Assembly (NCBI RefSeq): GCF_001625195.1
Contig: NC_054389.1
Coordinates: 1-64,000 of the forward strand
Direction of reading: 5' to 3'
From: Drechmeria coniospora
Taxonomy: Eukaryota > Ascomycota > Sordariomycetes > Hypocreales > Ophiocordycipitaceae
DNA length: 64,000 nucleotides
Below are positions 54,630 to 64,000 of the stretch, piece after piece (the first letter of the stretch is position 1; every line of letters begins with the position of its first letter). The notes beneath the pieces were generated by a model. It worked only from the letters and a program-made list of their open reading frames with translations. It had not been told where the DNA came from and did no database searches. Both the position numbers and the translations under genes were made by a program.

Positions 54630-55465
54630 CGAGGCGCTGGGAGTGGACGGGGGGGCAGTCTGCTGGAAGGGTTCGGGGGGGTGTACAGCGACATCGCCGT
54701 CTGACGACCAGCAATGGGTACCTACGATAGACTTGGCAGGATGGCAAACAATCGGATGCTCGGGCGAGGTGCGCTGTTTCAGACAACTCTCGAATTCGAT
54801 CATGATTTGCAGCTCATTCTTTGTAGAGAGATTATAACCCCATCGCTTTTCCTCCTCACGCTTCGTTTCTTGCCAGCGTACCTCAAGAGATTACTCTTGG
54901 CAGCGAGGAGTGACGGATACCTTGCAGCGTTCCAGCGAGGGTGACGGGGTTATTTCAGTGTTCCAGCAAGGGTGTTGGCGCCCTTGCAGCGACTGGGAAC
55001 TGGCAGTGACCTCGCTGGTGTTGGACGGCACAGGCGTCAATGCCCCCCTCCCCACAGCGTTTCAGGTATTCGCATGGGATGCAAACCTGCCTGTCCGACG
55101 CCATTACTACTCTTTCGCGGCAAAACGTGCATTCGTATTTTCTCCTTTCAGTGCCTTTCCGTATCCTGTTTCCTCTCCCCACTTCATGGTCATGAACTCG
55201 TATATGCGCCCCTCCACCTTCATTCACTGCGACGGCCGGCGACGGCACCGTGTGTCAGCGCACATCCGCAAGTCATCATCATCTACCGCATGCATGCAAA
55301 CCTGTATTCTCCAGCGCATGACCTTTATGCCATGAAGTGAGCGTCGAGATTCGGAGCGGCACCCGGGCGATGGCGGCCCGAGGGTGTGCCATCGATCCCT
55401 GCGTCCAATCTTTGTGCCGGCCTGATCACTCCACAGACGGGAAGCCGAGCGAACGCTGCGTCGGG
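54630..55465. other. Convergent intergenic region between the ABC gene and RTA1-like gene 2
   Basis: This is the 3' flank of both genes. It has a short repeat of CCAGCGAGGGTG-like phrases near 54930-54970. I see no gene. Confidence 0.5.
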
Positions 55466-57141
55466 TCAGACTTGCTTGCTGTTGTGGATGAGGACCAATC
55501 CCGGGTGTCCGATGTTCAGGACGAGAACGGTGACGCATATGACGCTGCGGCAGGCAACGACGGAATCACATTAGCACGCGGCCGACCCGGCACACGACCG
55601 AAGGCGGTGGCAAGCAACAGACGTACCCCGATTCGAGGGCGATGAAGAAGATCTCGTCCCGAAACATGTCGCTAAAGTAGCCCTCGTGCAGCTCGACGAT
55701 GCGGTAGGCGCAGCGGAGAAGGATGAGGAGGATGGCGGTGAAGAGCAGGGCGAGGAAGACGACCAGGCGGCTCGTCAGCTTCCGGCGCGCGTCGGCGTGG
55801 CGCCAGCAGGCGGTCAGGTAGTCGGCAAAGAGGATGCAGAAGAGGGCGAGGGTGAAGACTTGGAAGACGAGGCCGGCCAGCGAAATGTTGACGCCGACCT
55901 GGATCTCATCCGTCGTCTCGGCCACGCACGACAGCGATCCGCCGACGGCCTGAAGGACGAGGGAGACTACGTCGCAGGGGATGAAGACCCAGTAGATGAA
56001 CTTGGGATCAAAGCGAGATATCGATTCGTCAATGGCGTGAATGCTGCGCGTTTTCCCTCGTCGTCGTCAGCCGCCACGGCGTCGGCGAGGGGACGGGACG
56101 GAAGGGACGGCACGCACAGCTGGGACAGCAGAATGTAGATGGCGGCACAGAAGAAGACGGGCGCGAGGGTGATGCATACTGCGACGAGCGGGCGGTCAGG
56201 AACCTGCGTTTGTTCGTCCTTGGTCGTCTCTCGTGGCCACGACGCAGCGAGGACGCGTCACGTGCAGGGAGGGAGAGGCGGGGGCGGTGAGGAAGGAGAG
56301 GGTCGGGGCGGTGAGGAAGGAGAGGCTCGGAAGCTGAGAGGGCGAGGACGAAGAGGAGGCAAGAACTTGGAGGAGAAGGGAACGAAGAAGATGGAAGGAC
56401 GGAAGAGGCGAGGACGAAGAGGATGGGCGAACGTAGAGGAGAAGGGAACGGAGAAGATGCAAGGACGGAAGAGGCGAGAACGGAAGAAGCGAGGACGAAG
56501 CGGAGGCGAGGACGAGAGGAGGTGAGGACGAGAGGAGGCGAGGACGAGAGGATGCGAGGACGAGAGGAAGCGAGGACGGAGGAGGCGAGGACGGAGGAGG
56601 CGAGGACGGAGGAGGCGAGGACGGAGGAGGCGAGGACGAAGCGGAGGCGAGGACGAAGCGGAGGCGAGTACGAAAGGAGGTCAGTAAGGACGAGGCGAGG
56701 ACAAAGTCGAGGCAGGACGAGGACGAGGCGGAGACGAAGACGAGGCGAGGACAACGACGATGCGGTGAAGACGAGGCGAGGACAACGACGAGGCGTCGAG
56801 GAAGCAGAGGACGAGGAGGAAACGAAAATAGAAAAGGACTTGCTAATCTGCAACAGAAAATGGCCAAAATCAAATGGATTTTCGTAGAGATGGATGCGGC
56901 CCGCGTAGCCGATGATTTCCAAGATGCAGCCGCTGACCATGCCGGCCGTGAAGCCCCAGGTGCGAGCGCGGGCGCCCTGGTAGGCGTGGGCGGCGAGGGA
57001 GAGGGCGAAGAGGGCGATGGCGGTAGCGCTGGCCGCCGTCGAGGGCCTGTAGCCCAGGATGCTCCACTCGAGCGGGCAGAGGTCCAGCGTGCAGTTGGCG
57101 TCGGGTCCGAAGGGGACGAGCCCGCCGATGGCAAAGGACAT
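55466..57141 (-). CDS. RTA1-like lipid-translocating exporter family protein, four exons (284 aa)
   Basis: Model: 57141-56844, 56178-56118, 56043-55627 and 55544-55466, total 855 bases. Exon 1 has NCTLDLCPLEWSILGYRPS and EIIGYAGRIHLYENPF, strong family signatures. Intron 1 (665 bases) uses a GC donor (GCAAGT) and CAG acceptor, giving FLLQIICITLAPVFFCAAIY, exactly the family pattern; no GT donor in phase gives a sensible join. Intron 2 (74 bases, GTGCGT...GCAG) gives QLIHAIDESISRFDP. Intron 3 (82 bases, GTACGT, CTAAT branch-like site, CGCAG) gives ALESGVICVTVLVLNIGHPG. Seven membrane spans fit. It lacks the long Pro-rich ectodomain and signal peptide of the RTA1-like protein at 45.2-46.7 kb. 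The role is probably membrane-lipid or toxic-lipid response; the substrate is unknown. Confidence 0.85.
56240..56835 (-). repeat. Polypyrimidine/polypurine minisatellite filling intron 1 of RTA1-like gene 2
   Basis: The plus strand reads almost pure purine with cytosine, in units such as GAGGACGGAGGAGGC (15 bases; four or more perfect copies at about 56575-56640) and variants GGACGAAGCGGAGGCGA. On the gene strand this is a long C/T-rich tract. The long apparent frames across it are composition artefacts. Confidence 0.85.
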
Positions 57142-58125
57142 GACGCTTCCTCGGATTCGGCGGAGACTCGAGCGTCGATGGCAGCGATTCGATCGGGGAT
57201 GGAGAGGAGAGCGCAGGAGCCGAAGGGTGAGATGAGAAGAGGTCGGCGAGTTGCTGTCGAGGAGCGAGCCCATCAGCAGGACGAGGGCCGTCGCACAGGA
57301 TTGGACGCTGCCCACTCGCGCAGGCGACGCAGCCTCGGAGGGAAGAAGACATGTCGGCCGTACGGAGCACGCACGGCGAGGGTGCCATCGCGTTCGGCGT
57401 CGCCTCGAGTTTGTTCGTCCTCGCGTTGTTCTTTTTTTCTTGGCCATCGTCGACGTGGCCAAGCGAAACCTTGGGCGTTTTGCGTCGGCCGTCCCGTCGC
57501 CCCTCGCCCGCCAGCACAGCGGGCCGGCGGAGGTGCTGGGGAACCATTTTCGCCCCCCCGAGCTCTGTCCTCCAGCGCCGCCTGCCCGCTGGGCGGGGGG
57601 ACTTTTGTGAGGCTCCAGGGGGCTCGCGCGCTAACGGTACGATGCCGTGGTGCCTGCAGGTACCGCCACCAAGCACGTTCGGCACATGCCTGCAGGCGGC
57701 ACTTGGCACGGATACCACGGTACCCACGTTGTCAGCACGGAGTACCTCTGGGCGTACGAACACGTCCTCGTGTCCACCAAAGTATGCAAACTGCTCGCAG
57801 GTAAATGCAAACCACTCGTAGGTGAATGCGTACTACTCGTAGGTAATTACTAGGTATGCAGCGTATGGAGCATTCATGCCGAGCATTATTCCGGAGTATT
57901 ACTCCGTACCGCTGGCAGAAAGATGGCAGAACCTGCCAAGCGTGCAATGGTGGGGTGACAAAATTGTCGATTCACTTTGTAGCTGTAGCGCAACCAAAAT
58001 TGAATCGTCACTTTGTAGCACCTGCGTATGGGGCACTCGCACACAAAAGTACCAAGCGAGCACTACTGTAGGTTGCAGGTAGGCAAGCAAGTAAGAACGA
58101 ATATTCGCGTGCGGTGCTGCGACGC
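57142..58125. other. 5' flank of RTA1-like gene 2 and spacer, no gene seen
   Basis: GC-rich upstream region of the minus-strand gene, then AT/GC-mixed DNA. ACTCGTAGGTAA and GCTCGCAGGTAA-type short repeats occur at 57788-57847. No supportable gene. Confidence 0.5.
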
Positions 58126-59425
58126 ACAGCCACAGGGCACCTCTCAGCAGGTTCCCACCAACGGTCGGTCCGCCTGCTGTCAAGCTTGGTTGTGCTTACT
58201 TTAGTAGGTACTAACCTATTAGTGCACTTAATTACAGTACTCGGTAATCCCGGCCAGCACAAGTACTTGGGCCGCACGGCACGTACAGCCACAGTGCATC
58301 TACGGAGCACAAGTACCACCGTGGCCGTGAGCAGGTTCCCACGTAACGGCCATTCCGCATGCTTCGAGCCTTGTCGTGCTTACGGAGTACTTGGTGTTGA
58401 CATTGAATACTTGCAAGCATCTGCAACTGCATGACATGCAGAGCCACGGTGCACCTACAAGTACCGAGATCCAGCACGTTGGCGGGTACCGTATTATCAG
58501 CGTTGCCGTCCCGTGCTCATGCTTTGGCTTGCTACAAGCTTGGTTGTGCGTAATACTTAATACTTGATAACTATACTTGAACTCCGTGTCGACACTGCAT
58601 GCCACGTACAGCCGCAGCGCCCCTACGGAGTTCAAGTGCTTTTGCGAGAGTTGTGTTTTCCAACGTAGACCGTACGTCTGCTTGCTACGAGCTTGTGCTT
58701 GCAGAGTACTCCGTACTTGGTATAATTACTTGCAGGTACAGGCGTCGGCACTGCAGACATGTACCTGTGCAGCCACGGTGCACCTGCATGTACAGAGATC
58801 GCATACCTTTGCAAGTACCTACTGCGTCGTCCGATGTACTTGACCGTGCTTTTGCTCGCCACAAGCTTGGCTGTGCGAAGTCGGTCATGATTGATTAATA
58901 CTTGCATCACCTGCGGCGCATGCCACGTACAGCCACGGTGCACCTACGAGTCCCGTGTTGGTGTTGGCTGTGCGGACTGGGTACCTACCTAGGTAGGTAG
59001 TAATATGGACATGCAGCTACGAGCGCTGACCTGGACAGCCACGGTGCACCAACGGGGTTCGAGGCCTTATGCATGCAACGACTGTATTTTCCAACATGGC
59101 CATCAGTCCGCTGGCCACAAGCTTCGTCGTGCTCGGCTGATATTGCTGGCAAGTATTTGCAGCGCACGAAACGCACAGCCGCAGTGCACCAACTCGCACC
59201 CATTGCCGGTGCCGACGTAGCTTCCATGGTCCATCCGCAGCCTGCAACTTGGGTGCACCTGGTCCTTGCTGGTATTGACGGTGCCTAATCCGCACAGCCA
59301 CAGGGCACCTTCGGCATACCGGCACACCTGTGGGTTCTGTATCGGTCATTTCACTCGCTGCATGCTTCGCTGTAATTTGTTAGGTGATTACCACAGCCAC
59401 GGAGCACTTGCGCGCACCAATGTAC
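58126..59425. repeat. Degenerate tandem array, unit about 110-165 bp
   Basis: The phrase ACAGCCACGGTGCACCTAC recurs in variants near 58129, 58281, 58440, 58606, 58770, 58927, 59035, 59175, 59296 and 59394. A second phrase (GCTACAAGCTTGGTTGTGC) keeps step with it near 58190, 58365, 58532, 58683, 58858, 59115 and 59357. The first six spacings are 152-166 bases and later ones shorten to about 100-140. There is no coding signal. Confidence 0.75.
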
Positions 59426-62232
59426 TTGGGCTACGACAGAGATGACAGCAAGCACAGTAATTCCGCTCGCCGAAAGATTGGTCATCATGCTCGGTGCGTG
59501 CTAAACTCCTGATAGGTATTCGAACCCTGTACCTATGGACTACGGAGTACCAAGCCGTCAATCGTCCCCTGCCCTCCGTCCTTGTGCCGTACAATGATGC
59601 ATGGGCATCACCTCGCAGGACACGAGCACGGGCATGGCATCCATTGATCCCACGCTCAGTGCGACGCCCATGTTGGGTAACTTGGTATCAGTGATGCCCA
59701 ATGCCCAAGTATCGGCCTGTAACAACGTGCAGTAATGGTACGGATATGTGCTGTAACGGTACGGATACGTGCTGAAATATTCCGATGCCGTGTGCGTGCT
59801 CCGTGGCACGGTGTGCCTTAGTAATGGATACGTACTTGCCTGTCCCCTCTAGCCCTCACCATCGACGCTGCGCTGCGAGCACCCACGCCCACGCCTTTGG
59901 GCAAAAATACTCATCACCGACGACGCTCATCACCCTCCCGTCACGGCACGTCTAATCGGCACTTTTGTGGCCAGGGGCATTGCGTGTCGGCCATGCCGTG
60001 TCCACGCACATGAGCACCCATCCTACGCATCCATACCCTGGCCCGACGACCACCGAGGCACCCCGGGTGGGAGACCACCGTGACAAGCCCCGTCTCCTCG
60101 ACCTGGCCCATCCCATCTGTGCCACGCATTTCTGGCCCACATGTTCTGCACGCATTCTTTTGCTGGCAAGGCGAGCGGGCACGTGCGAGCGGCATGCTCC
60201 TCGCCGAGAGTGGCCGCCTTGCCAACGCCGTCGAGGATGCAGGCACCGTGGGCACGGTGATGCGTCGTCGTCGACCGTACCCCATCGTGGACGGTGGCGG
60301 GACTCGATGTGTCGTTCCACGGCGACCCTGGCCCTTGCTCGCAGAAGAATGTCTCGCCGCCTCGTGCGGCCTGCACCACGCATGGTGCCGGTGCCGGTTT
60401 CGAAATGAACGGAGCCTCGGCCACGCAACCGTTTCTGGCGAGATGTCATTCTCCAAAGATGTTGACCGGCTTGGTCCACTCGTGGCCACGTCCAAGACGA
60501 TGCGTCCACGCAGGTGCGGTACGTGCACGCCGTGGCCGACAAAGCATCGTCCGTCGTCCTGGCCCCCTACAATCGTCCGTCGTCCTAGCCCCCTACAATC
60601 GTCCGTCGTCCTGGCCCCCTACATGCCAAGAACCCGGGCAGTCGACAAGGGCCTTCCCGGCGATCGCCTTGTCCGTCCCCGCTCGCGCGAATGGTGGCCG
60701 CGAGCGAATCGAAAAAAACTTGGCAACGCTTGGCGACCTGCCATGGGCGGCCGTCGACTTGTCCCTGCATGTTTCGGGATTTTTATGACAGCATGCATCG
60801 CCATCCGACGCACGCCAACAAAGTAGCCCATGATGCTGCGCGGCATCGTCGCTCGTGTTCTGGCCCAGCATCCCGCGCGGCCGAAGAAGAAAGATGAGCA
60901 AAAAGAAAAGTCGTTGGTGAGACGAGCTTGGTTTTCCACCCATGTAGCCAGGCGGAGTGGTCTGTCAACTTTGTCGAAGAAGAAATCACGCCGTCGAGCG
61001 GCTTGCCATTCCTCCCTCTGCGCGTCGATGCCGCGGCCGGCGAGGTGAACGAACGTGGACGAGGGCGAATGGAGTCCGTCGGCCCACCTCGCATGTTCGT
61101 CGGTCGGGCGTGCAGAGTTCGTCGTGAGTGCCCGACATGGGGGGCGAAAGGAAGCCGCTCCTGCGTGCCCGTCGACGGAGGAGCCATTGGCCTCTCCTCT
61201 CGCCGCGGCAACCCGACTGCGGCCTCGTCGACACGACGCAGGAAAAGAATGAACTAAAAAACCAGCAAGGTTGTCATGGGCGGACATGGCGAAGCGTCGC
61301 CGTGGCCGCGACGAAAGAGGCATCGCCCAGGTGGCATCATTCTCGCCGCAACTCGGCGCGACGACGCATCCCCGGGAGGCTCCCTGCACGCCCACGATGT
61401 GTGCATCTCGCACTGAGCATGCGAGTGCGTACCCTTCGATGCGTCCGAAATGGCTCGTCGACGTCGCTGCCGTCAATCGCCTTGCCGCGAAATGACTTTG
61501 ATGCCGGCACTTGGCGAATGCATGCGCACCACGGCCGCTCGCTCGTCGACGCGGGTAAGCTTATCGCGACGTCACCCGCTGGCGCTTCGCGAGGCGGAAG
61601 AGGACGACGAGGGTCCCGTGAGGACTGTGCTGCGCAGCCGCCGTCGCGGCCTCCTGGTGTCAGCAGCCGCTGACAGGGCACGGCACAAGTCCCGTCCCGT
61701 CCCACCCAACCCGTCTCGGGGACCGCGCAGCGTCCTGCATGCGGTACGCGAGCTCGTCCTCGTTCCTCTCGCCGCACTCCTCGCGCTCGTACGCCTAAGC
61801 CAACCGTTCGGTCGTGTCATGAGTCGGAGGACCAGCGCGCGGTCGCGGACGGGGTTGGTTGCTTTGGCGCCTGCCTTCGAACGTCGAATCCATCCCTGGT
61901 TTCACCTCGCTCGAGACGATGGGCAACGTCCGTCGAGCCTCGCCTTGCCCTGTGCCACCGGGCAGATAATATGCGTCCGCCCGCCAGCCTGCCCGCCCCG
62001 CCAGTCCGCCCGCCTGCCTGCCTGCATGTCGACCAGTCTGCCCGTCCGTCCGCCTGCCTCTCCGCCCGCCTGCCCGCCTGCCTACCTGCGTGCCCTCGTT
62101 CTCGGTCGGCAACGGCTGCTCGTTCGTGCTACAACAGCGTCGACGTAGGGCTGCCTTCTCAGGCACCGACCAAACGTCAAGCTCCTCGCCCTCCGTGCTT
62201 CTCCGGTCCCTTCGGCCACCCCGCTCCATAGC
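59426..62232. other. Long intergenic region, no supported gene
   Basis: GC-rich, with many overlapping frames on both strands of up to 285 codons, none resembling a family and none with a clear splice-linked continuation. Short repeats: GGTACGGATA-GTGCTG twice at 59736-59773; a 25-26-base unit CGTCCGTCGTCCTGGCCCCC three times at 60546-60625; CCTGCCTG/CCGCC runs at 61975-62090, just 5' of the TLC-like gene. Confidence 0.5.
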
Positions 62233-63150
62233 ATGCCGCCCGGACAGCAGGGCGATCACGGCCTACGTCTGGGCCGCCTCCCCAACGAGCTCGTATCTCG
62301 CCTTCAGCTCTTCGCGGGTCTCATCCTGACCGTCGTCGCCTGCGTCCTCGCCGTCATCCGCTTCTACGTGCTCGATCTCGTCATACCCAAGGTCTACTCG
62401 GCCCGAACCCTCGAGCCGCTCAACGACGGCCAGCGGCGCGGCTTCGTCAACCACCACGTCGCCGCCGGCACCAAGATATTCCTCATCATCATCACCTGCT
62501 ACCCCCTGCTCGCCGTGCTCTCGGGCGGCGCGACGCCCCAGACCCCCTTCGCGCCGGGCATGAGGACGACGCTCGGCGACGTCCTCGTCGTGTCCGCTCA
62601 GGTCTTCACCGCCATGTACATCTTCGAGCTCTTCTACCGCGAGAAGATCTCGCCCATCGGCTGCGCCCACCACGTCGGCGCCATCGTCATCGCCCAGACG
62701 GCCCTGGCCATGAACGTCAACTTCGACAAGGAGCCCGACAGCATTTACGAGCTCCTTCTCTGCTTCATCTGGGGTACCGACCATCCATCGTCCCCCGCTT
62801 TCCGTGCGTCGTCCCTCTAACCTTGCCCTTCCTTCCGCTTCGCAGGCGCCTTCGACGTCGTCGCCGAGCTGTGGCCGCACGTGGCCATGATCGTCTACCG
62901 CATCCACACCCCGAAGCACCTGCTGCTCGCCCGCACATTCTACGCCACCATGGCCCTGGAGCTTGTCGGCACGACGGTCGAGACGGCCGTCGTCATGTGG
63001 ATATTCGGAAGCCTCTGGGACCGATGGTCGCTCTCGCTCAAGATCGCCACGCCCATCCTGCACACGCTCTTCTCCGCCGCCCAGCTCTGGAGCGCGAGGA
63101 TATTTTACAAGCTGGCCAGGGAGCAGCGGACGAAGCACCTGTACGAGTAG
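62233..63150 (+). CDS. TLC-like multi-pass membrane protein, two exons (281 aa)
   Basis: Exon 1 (62233-62773) and exon 2 (62846-63150) join through a 72-base intron (GTACCG...CGCAG), giving LLCFIWGAFDVVAELWPHV; total length is a codon multiple. There are six to seven hydrophobic segments: LFAGLILTVVACVLAVI, IFLIIITCYPLLAVL, VLVVSAQVFTAMYIFEL, VGAIVIAQTALAM, VAMIVYRI, and two in exon 2. The AHHVGAIV motif after FELFYREKISPIG resembles the HH of TRAM-LAG1-CLN8 domain proteins, which act on ceramides or other membrane lipids. The likeness is partial, so the function is open. The protein ends KHLYE. Confidence 0.8.
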
Positions 63151-63386
63151 CGTGTGCCATTCGGGGTCCGGCATATTGTTTCATGGGCGAGTCCGCGCCC
63201 CGCTCACGAGGAAGAACGGGTCCGATAATACGAAGCGCATTGCGCGCGAGATGAGATGGTGCCTGTACGAGTGGACTGTACGATTCGGGGTCCGACATGC
63301 TTATTTCATCGACGAGTCTGCGCCCCGTTCACGAGGAAGACCGGGTCCGACGATACGAGGCGTATCGCGCGCGAGACGAGATGGCG
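63139..63386. repeat. 124-bp tandem duplication including the end of the TLC-like gene
   Basis: CTGTACGAGTAG (last codons and stop, 63139-63150) recurs as CTGTACGAGTGG at 63263, and the following about 112 bases (TTCGGGGTCCG, CACGAGGAAGA, GCGCGCGAGA) are repeated with about 15 percent change. In the second copy the stop is lost by A-to-G or gained in the first. Confidence 0.82.
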
Positions 63387-64000
63387 TCCACCATTTCGGC
63401 GACAATGCTCGACGCGAACCGTCGCTCCTCTGTTCTCCTTCTGCTCGCCTTCGCATCCCCGACCGGCGCCGACGGTTGGTACGGTTGGGAGGGGTCGCGA
63501 AAGAGAAGCAGGCTCCGTTGGGAGCCGGGACTCGAATGTCGGCAATTCATCATCAGAACCAACAGGCTGCCCTTCAAGGTGAGTACGCGTCACGGCGGGG
63601 TCAGCAACCGACGCAGTGTAACCTCGTGTTCATCTTTCCGGCTTGGGTCCGCGTCGACCCTGGCGGTAAGACATTTCCCTTGGCCCCTTTCGCTCATGTA
63701 CTGTAACCTTATTTTCGTGTACAAGACGGCCATGACGTCTGTGTCTTATCATTGATTGCAGGGGAAATGATTGGGTATGGGGGGGGGCAGGACACGCCGG
63801 GCTGTGTGAAAACGAAGGCATCCAGGCGCTGGGCGTGTTGTAAGAAGCGAGAACAACAGGTATGTCGAGGACGTCATGCGTCGAGAACAAGCGTACGAAA
63901 CCTCTTCATGCCGTTACCAATCGTGCGATGGGTGCATTTACCTGGAACGACCCGGTAGATGAACTGCAAGCAAGGCCGAACCATGTCGGATGTTGTTGGG
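63387..64000. other. 3' flank of the TLC-like gene, no gene seen
   Basis: Mixed composition. A short poly-G run lies at 63780-63787. I see no frame with family resemblance. A gene may begin beyond the window. Confidence 0.45.

Noticed and set aside
52683..54803. 706-codon minus-strand frame across the ABC gene
   Set aside because: Shadow of NBD2/TMD2 coding sequence; rich in Arg/His/Asp with no domain.
56029..57462. Single 477-codon read-through of RTA1-like gene 2 including the minisatellite
   Set aside because: It loses the RTA1 reading after exon 1 and turns into Ser/Pro/Arg repeats; the spliced model restores the family pattern to the end.
59941..61476. Overlapping frames of up to 285 codons on both strands
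   Set aside because: Mutually exclusive, composition-driven, no family likeness and no splice-linked exons.

Overview
The window is fungal. The evidence is short spliceosomal introns, an RTA1-type and MRP-type transporter set typical of filamentous ascomycetes, a GLEYA adhesin, an OrsD/RecQ telomere-linked-helicase-like gene, and C-to-T decay of duplicated DNA resembling repeat-induced point mutation (RIP). The style suggests a sordariomycete, perhaps Hypocreales, but the species is not determined here. Two compartments meet near 44.4 kb: an AT-rich, repeat-filled, probably subtelomeric left part, and a GC-rich right part with ordinary intron-bearing genes.

Left compartment, in order. (1) 0.2-5.2 kb, minus: a 1,676-aa protein joining an OrsD-type zinc-finger region, a middle region with tyrosine-recombinase-like motifs, and a RecQ-like helicase. 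A 2-kb GTTGCY microsatellite array lies directly 5' of it. (2) 7.9-19.9 kb, minus: a giant repetitive cell-surface adhesin. I model it as two exons totalling 3,995 aa, with a signal-peptide exon that is easily missed and a C-terminal GLEYA domain. (3) 20.6-23.6 kb: a MITE-like inverted repeat and a 92-bp minisatellite split by a complete 592-bp TRIM-like retroelement. (4) 24.3-27.3 kb, plus: a second, broken copy of the helicase gene, fused at 27.29 kb to a second copy of the adhesin promoter and start codon, itself hit by a solo LTR. (5) 28.2-36.4 kb: a decayed Ty1/copia retrotransposon carrying a nested pogo/Fot1 transposon. (6) 37-44.3 kb: five tandem paralogues (three with full-length Kex2-type 97-99-aa products, one slightly shorter, one with a premature stop) of a small secreted, Trp-rich, Cys-free protein family, all on the minus strand.

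Right compartment: an RTA1-like membrane protein (45.2-46.7 kb, minus), a 1,470-aa MRP/ABCC transporter (50.1-54.6 kb, plus), a second RTA1-like protein with a GC-AG intron stuffed with a polypyrimidine minisatellite (55.5-57.1 kb, minus), and a TLC-like multi-pass membrane protein (62.2-63.2 kb, plus). The intergenic DNA between them holds degenerate tandem arrays.

The RTA1-ABC-RTA1 neighbourhood could be a lipid or xenobiotic export locus. The left part looks like a chromosome-end zone where surface and secreted proteins expand beside mobile DNA. All intron positions were set by eye from splice consensus, reading phase and family fit.
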